Part shown: one piece after another, positions 22,001 through 32,200 of the stretch
Layout: every line of letters begins with the position of its first letter
How positions within the stretch are numbered: the stretch's first letter is position 1
NCBI GenBank assembly: GCA_026770025.1
Contig: JAMXDE010000068.1
Location: forward strand, 147,678-211,677
Length of the DNA: 64,000 nucleotides
Direction: 5' to 3'
Origin: Craspedostauros australis
Taxonomy: Eukaryota; Bacillariophyta; Bacillariophyceae; Mastogloiales; Achnanthaceae
Position numbers and translations under genes: made by a program
The notes under the pieces: generated by a model
The model's input: only the letters and a program-made list of their open reading frames with translations
Told to the model about the DNA's origin: nothing
The model's database searches: none

Positions 22001-25000
22001 AAGAAACTCCAGCAGTGATCCGTGCAGTCGTCCACGATCAGGGTCCAGTAGCGTTTATCTCCGAAGCTTATGTGTTTAGTGTAACTAATGTCAATGAAGA
22101 GCCGTTCGCCGCGGCGAATTGCTCTCGGAATGGTTGCCTTCGGAATGTTCTTCACTCTTGCGTTCGCGACCGCGCAGTCGCGACATACCGGCATCTCGCC
22201 GATAATCTTCCATCCGTATTGAGCTGCCGTTCGCTTCATGGCCTCGAGTGGCGCGTGGCCGAGCATTCGATGCAAGCTCACCGCGCTGATCTCCTTGGAT
22301 GGGTTCTTGACGAGGGCTGTGCAAGCCTTGTCGTCGTTCGTTGGCATGATGGGATGCATCTGCACTCCCGTGATGAATCCGTTGGCCGTGGGGAAGACTC
22401 GGTCGAATACGATCTTCGTTCCGGATCCGTTGATGATGTCCATCAGAATGCCGTTGCTACCAAGTTGGTAACCGTTGTACAGAGCCTTGTTCGTGGAGAA
22501 AAGGTTCACCGCCATTTTCGGTGTGTACTTCACATCATCAAGCCGGATGACGTGGCCAGTGTTGTCTCGTTGCTTGACCTTCAAGCGAATGGATCCCATT
22601 TTGGGAGAGTCCAGCTTCGTGCTGTCTCCCACTTGGACGAATGACTTGATGTGCCGCACGTTGAAGAGAGCGGCGTCTGAATTGACGATGTGACACGAAG
22701 CTCCACTGTCGGCGAGCCAGGTGTCCTTGTTGACCTTGTCCTTGTGCTTGGTGCTCAGCTCGTGGAGCTGCTCCACGGCTGCTGTGGCCATTTCATCCAT
22801 GAGGCCGTCTGCCTCTTCATCTTCATGCACTCCATCTTCGTTGTATGGATTATGATTCTCATCAGCTTCGTCGTCGCTTGGTAGTTCAGCGAAGTGCGCT
22901 GGGACGGTGCTGTTGCGATGAACTCCGGTGACCGTGTCATACGGTGTGACGCGTGGTCGCTCGCGCAGGAGCACCTGCATGCATCCTCCGAGCACGTAGT
23001 GCAAGTCCAGTTCTGAGAGTTCATCCTCTTCGTTTGCTTGCAGTAGTCGATTGAGGATTGCTGCGTTTGCGAGGATCTCTTCAATCGATTTGAAGTTGTC
23101 GGATAGGATGGTGCTTACCATGTTCACCCAAATGTATCGCAATGGTTCGTTCACGAACCCTGGGAACATCGGTAATGCAGCTGTTAGGACCGCGTCGTAG
23201 ATGAGCTGCTTCTGCATTCGTTTTGCAGTGATCGTTGGTTCTGGAAAGGTCTGGAGTCGGTAGATGTCGTCGACTCTTCTGGGATTCGGCTCCGGTGGGA
23301 ATTGGATTCGAATTGGGTAGACGACAGCTTCGTAGGGATTGAATGCGTCGTTCCGATGGTCCTCAGCTTCGTCGCTGTCCTCTTCATCGAAGATGCCCGT
23401 TCTCTCGTTTCGCATTGCTGCGGGAGGCGGCGCCTCGTCGCGGTTCATCCCGTCTCTGATGGTGTCGTCGTCATCTCCGTGTGCGCCGTCCTCGTCGGCG
23501 TCTTCGTCTGAGCCGTTCTCGTCGGCGTCTTCGTTGTCTTCGCTCATTGCCTCTTCGATGTCGCTATCGATGGCCTCGCTGTCCATCTCGGCTGCGTCGC
23601 CGTATGAACCGATCAGGTCGTGCGCGTTGAAGCAGCATTCGTAGCTCACCTCGCGTCTTGGATCCACCTCGTGGATGATTGGCTCCTCGTTGAGCCACTC
23701 CGGGACGATCTCATCGTCCTGTACTTCGTCGTCACTTCCGACGCACTCGAAGTTATCGAAGAAGGAGTCTTCGATGTAGTCGTCGGACACCAACATGCAG
23801 AGCGGCATGTCCTTTGCCGAGAGTACCATCTCGTGCCCGCTCTTGTCGTGTCCTTCCGTAGCCGCGTTGGCTTGTTCGTTGGCCTTCTTGCTCTCGTTGA
23901 ACTTCTTCTTTCGGCACTCCGCTTCGCGATGTCCGAAGATGCCACAGTAGTTGCACTTGCCTTTGAAGCCGCTTCCCTTGTTACGCTTTCCGTTCATTTT
24001 GTTGTTGTTGTTTTTCTTGTTGTTCGATTTCTTGCGTTCTGGACAATCGGCGGATCTATGGCCATACACGCCACAGTTGTGACAAGTACCCTTGAAGTTA
24101 CCGGTGCTTGTGAAGCCGGTGTCGTTGCTCTTCGTGTTACTGTCTTGGAAATCGTCGACGTATGCCTTGCCTCCTCTGTGAGTAGCGTATGCAGTACGGA
24201 GTACTCCTCTGATCGTGTTGATGGTGACCAGTTCCGGATTGAACGTGAGTTGATGTTGGAAGTTCACGATGTGGGTTCTGTACTCGTTGCTCACCGTGCT
24301 GAGGATTTGCATGATCATTTCCTCGTCCGTGATCTCGTACTTGACATCGTGGAGACGCGATCGTAGACTCTCGAGTTGCGTGATGTAGATGTCGGGGTCC
24401 GTGTCTCTCTTCATCTTTTCGTTGTTGAATTGGCGCTTGAGCTTGATCTTCGTCACCGCGTCGGATGGTCGGAACTTCTCCGCGAGAACGTTCCACGCTG
24501 CGTGTGCGTCTCCTTCGGGGTAGTCGTCGGAGATGCACTGGTTGATGTACTGGATGGCTTGCTTGCCTTTTCCTTTCTCTGCATCCATCATGAGGATCAG
24601 ATTGCTGAAGCAGTCGCATCCCAGCTCGTAGATCTCTTCCATCGCTTCCTTGGCTTCATCGTCGGCTGCCGCGATCTCGCTCACTGTTGGCACCTTGGTC
24701 TTGCCCAACATCACGTCTCTCGTCTTCTGTGCACGAGCGTATGCCTTCGCTTGGGACTCCCATGCGCTGTAGTCTTCTTGTTCACCGCTGAACATCGGCG
24801 CCTTAATGCGTCGCTTGTTCATGTTGGCTGATGTCGCCATGTTGATTCGTTGTTTCGTTGTTGGTGCGCTCGCGCCCTTGATTTCCGTCTGTTTCTGTGT
24901 TGTCACTTTTTCGATTTTCGCCTGTTGTTGCGCGGAGATTGTTTTCGTCACAAATTCTCCTCCTGGTGGTGTCTCACTTTTACCACTCTGTTTGGCTGTG

Positions 25001-25245
25001 CGAATGCTCTTCGTCACACCAGTCTCCTCTTGCTTGTACGCCTTGAGGATGCTCTCCTTCTCGCGGTGTAGCCTTGCAGACCGTTCCTCTTCGGTCTCGT
25101 CGATCGCGCTTGCGTCTGCGCCTGATAGGACAGTAGCCGCGGCTACTTCCTTCTCTTCTCGTGGTGGAGTCTCACTCGCACCTTCTTCTTGCTTGATAGC
25201 CAGTTGGGACAGAGGGATGTCTTTCAATTCCTCTTCCTCGCTCAT
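19045..25245 (-). CDS. Copia Gag-Pol polyprotein, element 1 (2066 aa, intact)
   Basis: Single frame with, in order: a charged N-terminus; a Gag domain (about 130-370); two CCHC knuckles ('CHNCGVYGHRSADC', 'CNYCGIFGHREAEC', about 390-445); a long acidic linker with an extra helical domain (about 500-830); aspartic protease ('LADSGASCHIV', ~845); integrase with an HH-CC zinc site ('HRMLGH', 'CRDC') and D,D,E residues in 'FIDIS', 'RGDNSGE' and 'GRVERK'; reverse transcriptase with 'YVDD'; and RNase H with 'FCDSEYAGD' and 'SSSEAEYVAL'. The order PR-IN-RT-RH is that of Ty1/Copia (Pseudoviridae). All catalytic residues I can place are present. It lacks internal stops, so this copy may still be active. 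Its RNA would be made from the right LTR (B). Confidence 0.93.
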   Translation of the reverse strand: MSEEEELKDIPLSQLAIKQEEGASETPPREEKEVAAATVLSGADASAIDETEEERSARLHREKESILKAYKQEETGVTKSIRTAKQSGKSETPPGGEFVTKTISAQQQAKIEKVTTQKQTEIKGASAPTTKQRINMATSANMNKRRIKAPMFSGEQEDYSAWESQAKAYARAQKTRDVMLGKTKVPTVSEIAAADDEAKEAMEEIYELGCDCFSNLILMMDAEKGKGKQAIQYINQCISDDYPEGDAHAAWNVLAEKFRPSDAVTKIKLKRQFNNEKMKRDTDPDIYITQLESLRSRLHDVKYEITDEEMIMQILSTVSNEYRTHIVNFQHQLTFNPELVTINTIRGVLRTAYATHRGGKAYVDDFQDSNTKSNDTGFTSTGNFKGTCHNCGVYGHRSADCPERKKSNNKKNNNNKMNGKRNKGSGFKGKCNYCGIFGHREAECRKKKFNESKKANEQANAATEGHDKSGHEMVLSAKDMPLCMLVSDDYIEDSFFDNFECVGSDDEVQDDEIVPEWLNEEPIIHEVDPRREVSYECCFNAHDLIGSYGDAAEMDSEAIDSDIEEAMSEDNEDADENGSDEDADEDGAHGDDDDTIRDGMNRDEAPPPAAMRNERTGIFDEEDSDEAEDHRNDAFNPYEAVVYPIRIQFPPEPNPRRVDDIYRLQTFPEPTITAKRMQKQLIYDAVLTAALPMFPGFVNEPLRYIWVNMVSTILSDNFKSIEEILANAAILNRLLQANEEDELSELDLHYVLGGCMQVLLRERPRVTPYDTVTGVHRNSTVPAHFAELPSDDEADENHNPYNEDGVHEDEEADGLMDEMATAAVEQLHELSTKHKDKVNKDTWLADSGASCHIVNSDAALFNVRHIKSFVQVGDSTKLDSPKMGSIRLKVKQRDNTGHVIRLDDVKYTPKMAVNLFSTNKALYNGYQLGSNGILMDIINGSGTKIVFDRVFPTANGFITGVQMHPIMPTNDDKACTALVKNPSKEISAVSLHRMLGHAPLEAMKRTAAQYGWKIIGEMPVCRDCAVANARVKNIPKATIPRAIRRGERLFIDISYTKHISFGDKRYWTLIVDDCTDHCWSFFLKNKSDQPGYIKRFIQTIKSQTGDQQIIFRGDNSGENKSTQDILIDAGLNVKFEFTASNTPQQNGRVERKFAYLYTKIRSMLNGAQLDEEYRHGLWAAAASTATAIANITVAKNKKESPHRQFFGNDPPYADALRTFGEVGVVKTTYGGITAKLKNRGEEMVFIGYAHQHASGVYNMYRPSTKSLVCSRDIKWLNQSYGQFRGWAPAPNVSNETGTTDADCFTTIGRKGATPRTATRQISEAKRVSFADSNRYYILSDSDDEDNEDDGVVTQLIHNDEEDRSESNHEDDEITPSGDEADNDTGVTPPNTPARSTHGTPSRPPPSKPSKRDIDRKERIRRHEARGRKGEANPKPTTGKSIPRALRELADYNERGRKEEGYESDSSSNEDSDELSDEENDDSNNETTDDEEIADEGEIEITHYSTTGLYGMNAIITESPAIDIGLSMQDEKKEPEKHIEPTTFDGAFNHPDPIHRKGYRAAIKKEFDSMNTRKVYSKIKRDTIPRGRRCCKCKWVFKLKRDGTHRARLVACGYSQVAGVDFQEHYSPVIHDVTYRVMMVIMLIKKMDCTLVDVVTAFLHGDLDEEIYMNCPNGMDHQPDEALTLHKPIYGLVQSARQWFKMLVSTLKNINFEQSAADPCLFYRKTNEGSMIVAIYVDDCFCCGDSKALETFLKDIQGSKFKVTIERGLGDYLSCNIELNHDKTRATLRQPHLIRHLIEEFGTKVEKMQRYGTPGTLGQIIVRPSEDNGLQKVGAEEHAEYRRGVGMLLFLIKHSRPDIANPVRELSKVLIGPTKAAMKEMYRIIKYVIDTKDYGLKIHPARPDDDGWDMELFCDSEYAGDKNTRISVGGFILYLCKVPILWRSKAQKAVTLSSSEAEYVALSEAAKEIFFVVQLLESVGVPVKTPIKVRMDNIGAIFIAKNPSTSQRSRHIDVRHHYVRNMVINKTIEIIFVKSEQNTSDGFTKNIKADLQREHEKSYLDTSRTFE

Positions 25246-25327
25246 TCAGCCTGCTGCTCTTGAATGATGTTCGTCTTCCTCGCACGATCCGATCCGCGGG
25301 CTCGCCCTGATCTATCGTTTATAAACG
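25246..25327 (-). other. 5' leader of element 1 with CGTTTATAAACG palindrome
   Basis: 82 bp between the 5' LTR and the ATG. The first 12 bases after the LTR form the perfect palindrome CGTTTATAAACG where the primer-binding site is expected. Confidence 0.7.
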
Positions 25328-26121
25328 TGTTGGCAAGTTCCGCTCACGGTAACCTACGATCGTGGAAGATGGTATTGGTTGATAGTCGTCTGTTTGCTAT
25401 TTCATTACTTGGCTACTCCGATGCTCTCGGTGTACGCCGTTCTCTCGCCCGATGCTCTCGGTGCTTCAATCTGTTTCGTAGATTCAGTCTCCGACTATGA
25501 GTCGGTACGCGAGATGCTCTCTCGCTCTTCTCTGTATTCTCTCTCTCTCTCAATATCGCGTGCTCGTCGCACACGATACTCCGTGTTCGATACGTACTCC
25601 GTATTCGACACTCCGTTCATTCAGTACTGGCTCCTACTTCGTGAGTACTCGCCATTTGAAGTTCACCTTCTGTATCCATGATGCTGATGCCCTTCGGTCA
25701 TCGGATCTTTGCCTCCTGCTCTGACTTGGAGACAGATGTCGACGTGGTGACATGATGACATCCTGTCGACGTCAGTAGGCGTCCTTCTGCTCTCCAGATG
25801 TCACGTTCCATTGGTGATGCAGTGGTCTGTCAGATGATATCGTCATCTGAGGTTTAGTTGGGAAGTACCTCGAGATTCTCTTGGTACCATTGATGGATGG
25901 ACGGACGATCTTCCAATTCTCTTAGAAATCGTCATTTGCAAATTTCCTCCAGAAATCTTGCCCCTTTTCGTGTGTTCCGTTTCCCCTGTAATTCTGACGA
26001 ATCACAGTATACTATCGACACGAATGTAGTTATACCGTCCAAGTCCGTATGAGAGAATAGCGGGTGAACGATGCACATATACTCGTACATCTCGACATAT
26101 ACTCACATGTACATCTCGACA
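25328..26121 (-). repeat. LTR B (5' LTR of element 1)
   Basis: 794 bp. It shares private variants with LTR D (33581-34374): 'gatggtattgg', 'cctacttcgtgag' and 'gatctttgcctcc'. It is followed by 'gaccta' and the C-terminal piece of a LINE ORF2, so B and D look like the two LTRs of one insertion. Confidence 0.9.
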
Positions 26122-26127
26122 GACCTA
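26122..26127 (+). repeat. 6-bp target duplication 'gaccta' (copy beside LTR B)
   Basis: Equals the reverse complement of 34375-34380 beside LTR D. Together they mark one Copia insertion into the LINE ORF2. Confidence 0.75.
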
Positions 26128-27002
26128 CCTCGAAGGGCGCGGCAGAGGTTTTGCAGTCCAGGCAGGTGGTGCCGCCAGGCGCCCCAGTCCAATGGGGGGC
26201 GATCGGCGACGCACTACGAGAACTGGATCAAAACCGACGGCTACTCACTATCAAGCTGATCACCGGGGAGGCGCCTCTGGGCAAGCGTATGAAGCAGTGG
26301 GGCATGAGGTTATCTGACCAATGTCCAAGTTGCGACGATCGCGAGGACACTGCTCACTTTTGGCTGTGCAAGAACGTAGGCAGACGAGCGATAGCGAGAA
26401 AACATACACATGAGATACGACGATGGATGAGAAAATACCCGACGAAGCCGGAAGTCGCTTCGATGTTGACGGCCATTCTGCGCAGTCAGCTAGACGGGAC
26501 GGTCTATCTCCGATCGGCCCAGCAAGGCGGAGAACTCTACGACGCGATGCAACAGCAGCTGGCCGCCGGGGCGCAAGCTCTCCGGAAGGGCCTTGTTGTT
26601 GGGCGTTGGGAGCAAATACAGGAGGAGTATCTGCAGCAGGCGCAATCTCGTAAGTCCGCTGCAAAGTGGACCAGGCAGCTGATACGACGTATATGGCGCA
26701 TCGCATGGGATCAGTGGGCAGCGCGCAACGATGATATGTTCAACAGTCAGGACTCGGCCGAAGCCGGGATGATTCAAGCTCTTCGAAACAGAGCAGAGTC
26801 ACTCCGACTTCGCCTCGAGCAAGACAATACCACACACGAACGCATGCTAAGAACGGCCCCGTCTCCCGAAGCGTACACTGCGCAGGTAGCAGTATGGGTG
26901 GAGCAAGCCGCACGAGTGCTGCACGAACCGGCCGCCTCTGGCGCCCTGTTCAAGTGGCTTCAGCGTCGGCGACATCACCCAGCACCAGCGCCGCCAGCTT
27001 GA
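26122..27002 (+). pseudogene. LINE ORF2, C-terminal piece (inverted relative to its N-terminal piece)
   Basis: The frame opens inside the LTR but true LINE sequence starts at 26122 and ends at the TGA at 27000-27002, about 290 residues. It carries the CCHC-like motif found after the RNase H domain of many LINE ORF2 proteins ('CPSCDDREDTAHFWLC'), then a long Arg/Gln-rich helical tail. Joining it to the minus-strand piece ending at 34375, with one 6-bp duplication removed, keeps the frame (...ASGP-TSKGAAEV...). It is therefore the missing end of the ORF2 at 34375-39160, now on the opposite strand. Confidence 0.85.
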
Positions 27003-27170
27003 CAACACAGGCAGCTGCAGCATCATGAATGAGATGCATACGACACACTACATGACAACACATAGATTCCGTGCTCCCTTCGTGCCACGCACGAAGTTTA
27101 AAGGAGGCGGAGAAAAGCGCCACCGGCGCAGCCTCATAAGAGGGTTTAATCCTTGAGTTATTTATTTATT
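27003..27170 (+). mobile_element. LINE 3' UTR and tail
   Basis: Follows the ORF2 stop. Ends in a short A/T tail 'ttatttatttatt' directly before the 17-bp target duplication. No long poly-A. Confidence 0.7.
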
Positions 27171-27187
27171 CAAGTATCAAATGTCAT
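27171..27187 (+). repeat. LINE target-site duplication, 3' copy (17 bp)
   Basis: 'caagtatcaaatgtcat' is identical to the reverse complement of 41695-41711. The match stops exactly at both ends, as expected for a target-primed insertion. Confidence 0.85.
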
Positions 27188-27937
27188 TGCGACTGTCTTT
27201 GTGACCTCATTCACGAATTCGATTTCCACGCCTCAAGAAATGGGCTAGTCGTGATTATTTCCATTAATGGATTTCTCATTTCAATTATTGCTCTATAGAA
27301 GTGCGCTGGTCGCGACTGTTTCCATTAATGCATTTCTCGTTTCCATTTTTTTCATAGAAGTGCGCTGGGCCCAATATGGTCTCATTTTTTGGTTTCATGG
27401 CATCGGTCACGGGACTCGTCATCCGCCTCGGCGGCAAGCTCGGAGAGTGATCGAAGTCGTCTGTGATGCGGAACCAAAACACGGGAGAACGAGCTTTGGG
27501 ATCATCCGGGTCGGACCATCTGGCGGTCGGTCGGTGCGGTCATCCTGTCTTGTACGACGACACATAAGCGCCACCGATTTAGTAGTTACGTACAAGCTCG
27601 CAAGAGTCAGAATTCATTCTCAGCTTCATCGGTTCCTCACCCGCGAGTACTCGCCACAGTTCTCAATTTAGCGCACTCACGTCCTGCAATGTACGCGTGA
27701 CTATCGTTGACACTACAGCAACTTGGATTGTTCTCTTCTACCCACACCGCTTGGCTGGATTTTTCTTCCTCGCTGAAATTCCAATGACAACAGCTTTCTC
27801 TGCACTTCGCTGATCCATTTAACGGTGTTATGAATGTTGATGATACCAATCTTGTCGTGGATGGTATTTGATTCTTTTTTCTTGGTGGAGCAAGGACAAT
27901 CCAGCAGATCACGAGAAGGCAGTTCCCCACGCAAGAA
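27188..27937. other. Non-coding stretch between the LINE end and a truncated ORF
   Basis: Contains two ~70-bp direct repeats ('tttccattaatg' ... 'atagaagtgcgctgg', near 27260-27315 and 27329-27375) ending in 'tgcgctgggcccaat'. No supported gene. A minus-strand ORF at 27637-28026 has no domain. Confidence 0.45.
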
Positions 27938-28354
27938 ATGAGTGATGCCACCTCTCCGTTTCCAAAGTCGTCCCACAAAATCAAAAGGACGACGATGAAC
28001 TTCTCTTTTTCACCATCCAACAGCATGGCTGGACACCATCACCACAATCAACAGCCAACCCCTCCGTCCTCTTGCAACTATGTTCAACCTACCAACGCAA
28101 ATCGCCCAACATCAGGAGCGAAGATGATGCTCAGAGGCCTGAGAGCCCAAGCCGAGCCAACGAAGAACCTGCAGTTTGGGATTCGTCCCACGACGATCAG
28201 CACTGCACCCTCTGCCGTCAACAGCACTCACAAGAAGGCGCTCAGCCCACCATTTTTGGGCCTCCCAGGCGGTCACTTCTTCGACATCAACCAGCGCCAT
28301 CTTCATGAGCAAGACAGCAGCCACATCGAGCTCTCTTTTCGCGCAGCATTCGCC
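27938..28354 (+). pseudogene. Possible gene start, truncated by LTR C
   Basis: A plus-strand frame opens at 27938 (a second ATG lies at 27995) and runs without stops into the LTR at 28355. It is rich in Ser, Pro, His, Asn and Gln, with a patch 'FLGLPGGHFFDINQRHLHEQ'. No known family is recognised. The codon run of ~139 before the insertion suggests a real coding start but does not prove it. The sequence downstream of the insertion is not present on the other side. Confidence 0.35.
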
Positions 28355-29151
28355 TGTCGAGATGTACATGTGAGTATATGTCAAGATGTACGAGTATATG
28401 TGCATCGTTCACCCGCTATTCTCTCATACACACTTGGACGGTATAACTACATTCGTGTCGATAGTATACTGTGATTCGTCAGAATTACAGGGGAAATGGA
28501 ACACACGAAAAGGGGCAAGATTTCTGGAGGAAATTTGCAAATGACGATTTCTGAGAGAATTGGAAGATCGTCCGTCCATCCATCAATGGTACCAAGAGAA
28601 TCTCGAGGTACTTCCCAACTAAACCTCAGATGACGATATCATCTGACAGACCACTGCATCACCAATGGAACGTGACATCTGGAGAGCAGAAGGACGCCTA
28701 CTGACGTCGACAGGATGTCATCGTGTCACCACGTCGACATCTGTCTCCAAGTCAGAGCAGGAGGCGAAGATCCGATGACCGAAGGGCATCAGCATCATGG
28801 ATACAGAAGGTGAACTTCAAATGGCGAGTACTCATGGAGTAGGAGCCAGTACTGAATGAACGGAGTGTCGAATACGGAGTACGTATCGAACACGGAGTAT
28901 CGTGTGCGACGAGCACACGATGTTGAGAGAGAGAGAGAGAATACGAAGAGGAGCGAGAGAGCATCTCGCGTACCGACTCATAGTCGGAGACCAAATCTAC
29001 GAAACAGATTGAAGCACCGAGAGCATCGGGCAAGAGAACGGGCGTACACCGAGAGCATCGGAGTAGCCAAGTAATGAAATAGCAAACAGAAGACTATCAA
29101 CCAACACCATCTTCCACGATCGTAAGTTACCGTGCGCGGAACTTGCCAACA
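28355..29151 (+). repeat. LTR C (5' LTR of element 2)
   Basis: 797 bp, TGTCGA...CCAACA. Sub-type shared with LTRs E and H: 'gtcaagatgtacg' near the start and 'gtgcgcgg' near the end, where the other LTRs have 'gtcgagatgtacg' and 'gtgagcgg'. Confidence 0.88.
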
Positions 29152-29233
29152 CGTTTATAAACGATAGATCAGGGCGAGCCCGCGAATCGTATCGTGCGAG
29201 GAAGACGAACATCATTCAAGAGCAGCAGGCTGA

Positions 29234-32200
29234 ATGAGCGAGGAAGAGGAATTGAGAGAAATCCCTCTGTCCAACCCGACTATCAAGCAAGAAGAAGGTG
29301 CGAGCGAGACTCCACCACGAGAAGAGAAGGAAGCAGCTGCGGCTACTGTCCTATCAGGCGCAGACGCAAGCGCGATCGACGAGACCGAAGAAGAACGGTC
29401 TGCAAGGCTACATCGCGAGAAGGAGAGAATCCTCAAGGCGTACAAGCAAGAGGAGACTGGTGTGACGGAGAGCATTCGCACAGCCAAACGAAGTGGTAAA
29501 AGTGAGACACCACCAGGAGGAGAATTTGTGAGCAAATCAACCCTCGCGAAACAACAAGCGAAAATCGAAGAATCGACAACACAGAAACAGACGGAAATCA
29601 AGGGCGCGAGCGCACCAACAACGAAACAACGAATCAACATGGCGACATCAGCCAACGTGAACAAGCGACGCATCAAGGCGCCGATGTTCAGCGGTGAACA
29701 AGAAGACTACAGCGCATGGGAGTCCCAAGCGAAGGCATACGCTCGTGCACAGAAGACAAGAGACGTGATGTTGGGCAAGACCAAGGTGCCAACAGTGAGC
29801 GAGATCGCGGCAGCCGCTGGTGAAGCCAAGGAAGCGATGGAAGAGATCTACGAGCTGGGATGCGACTGCTTCAGCGATCTGATCCTCATGATGGATGCAG
29901 AGAAAGGAAAAGGCAAGCAAGCCATCCAGTACATCAATCAATGCATCTCCGACGACTACCCCGAAGGAGACGCACACGCAGCGTGGAACGTTCTCGCGGA
30001 GAAGTTCCGACCATCCGACGCGGTAACGAAGATCAAACTCAAGCGCCAATTCAACAACGAAAAGATGAAGAGAGACACGGACCCCGACATCTACATCACG
30101 CAACTCGAGAGTCTACGATCGCGTCTCCACGATGTCAAATACGAAATCACGGACGAGGAAATGATCATGCAAATCCTCAGCACGGTGAGCAACGAGTACA
30201 GAACCCACATCGTGAACTTCCAACATCAACTCACGTTCAATCCGGAACTGGTCACCATCAACACGATCAGAGGAGTACTCCGTACTGCATACGCCACTCA
30301 CAGAGGAGGCAAGGCATACGTCGACGACTTCCAAGACAGTAACACGAAGAGCAACGACACCGGCTTCACAAGCACCGGTAACTTCAAGGGTACTTGTCAC
30401 AACTGTGGCGTGTATGGTCATAGATCCGCCGATTGTCCAGAACGCAAGAAATCGAACAACAAGAAAAACAACAACAACAACAACAAAATGAACGGAAAGC
30501 GTAACAAGGGAAGCGGCTTCAAAGGCAAGTGCAACTACTGTGGCATCTTCGGACATCGCGAAGCGGAGTGCCGAAAGAAGAAGTTCAACGAAAGCAAAAA
30601 GAACAACGAACAAGCCAACGCGGCTACGGAAGGACACGACAAGAGCGGGCACGAGATGGTACTCTCGGCGAAGGACATGCCGCTCTGCATGTTGGTGTCC
30701 GACGACTACATCGAAGACTCCTTCTTCGATAACTTCGAGTGCGTCGGAAGTGACGACGAAGTACAGGACGATGAGATCGTCCCGGAGTGGCTCAACGAGG
30801 AGCCAATCATCCACGAGGTGGATCCAAGACGCGAAGTGAGCTACGAATGCTGCTTCAACGCGCACGACCTGATCGGTTCATACGGCGACGAAGCTGAGAT
30901 GGACGACGAGGCCAACGATAGCGACATCGAAGAGGCCATGAGTGATGACGACGACGACGCCGACGAGGACGGCGCAGATGAAGACGACGAGGCAAGCCGC
31001 GACGAAATGCCTCCTCCTCAAGTTGGGAGATACGAGAGGACGGGAACCTTCATCAATCAAGGCCAAGGCGAAACGAACCGCGCAGCGGCGCCACCTCCTC
31101 CAGCGGCGGGGAACAACAGATCGGGCATCTTCGACGAGGATGACAGCGACGAATCCGAGGACGGCAATCATCCAGACGACAGCTTCAATCCAAACGAGCG
31201 TGTCGTCTATCCAGCGAATATCGACTTCCCGGATATTGAGGATCCCAACAGTGTCGACTATCTACTCCGTCACACTGTCACACCAGACGCAACAGCAACG
31301 GCATTGACAATCCAAAAGCAGCTCATCTTTGACGATGTAATGGAAGCGGGGATGCGACTGTTCCCAGAAACCACACGAGGGGCACTCATGCCAATATGGG
31401 TGAACATGATGGGATCCATCCTATCCGAGCACTTCGAATCAATCGAAGAGATCCTTGCCAATGCGATCGTCATCAACCACATACTGGAAGCCAACAACTC
31501 GGAAACGATCCCAGAAACGGATCTGCACTACATCCTTGGAGGATGTATGCGTGTACTCTTGCGAGAGCGATCACGCGTCCACCCATACGATCCAGCCACA
31601 GGATCACACCGAAGCAACACGACTCCATCGGACTACGCGCAGCTATCCGATGAGACCGACGACGAACATCATGAGAATCCATGGAACAAATATGGAGCCC
31701 ACATCAACGAAGAGGACGAATACAACGTCATGACCGATACAGCTGCAGCAGCCGTGGAGCAGCTCCACAAGCTGAGCACCAAGCACAAGGACAAGGTTAA
31801 CAAGGACACCTGGCTCGCCGACAGTGGAGCTTCGTGTCACATCGTCAATTCAGACGCCGCTCTCTTCAATGTGCGGCACATCAAGTCATTCGTCCAAGTG
31901 GGAGACAGCACGAAGCTGGACTCTCCCAAAATGGGATCCATTCGCTTGAAGGTCAAGCAACGAGACAACACTGGCCACATCATCCGGCTCGATGACGTGA
32001 AGTACACACCGAAAATGGCGGTGAACCTTTTCTCCACGAACAAGGCTCTGTACAACGGTTACCAGCTTGGTAGCAACGGCATTCTGATGGACATCATCAA
32101 CGGATCCGGAACGAAGATCGTATTCGACCGAGTCTTCCCCACAGCCAACGGATTCATCACGGGAGTGCAGATGCATCCCATCATGCCAACGAACGACGAG

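Larger units (their letters stand above)
18234..26121 (-). mobile_element. Full-length Copia retrotransposon, element 1
   Basis: Left LTR 18234-19024 and right LTR 25328-26121 in minus orientation flank one uninterrupted polyprotein frame. A purine-rich tract (AGGAAGGG) abuts the 3' LTR. The outer flanks do not match: the left is 'cgtgtg' inside a transposase and the right is 'gaccta' inside a LINE, so the element is not a simple insertion but a product of rearrangement. Confidence 0.9.

Noticed and set aside
28752..29074. Small ORFs repeated in every LTR
   Set aside because: They recur in all LTR copies in both orientations with changing frames and start points; no sign of coding selection.
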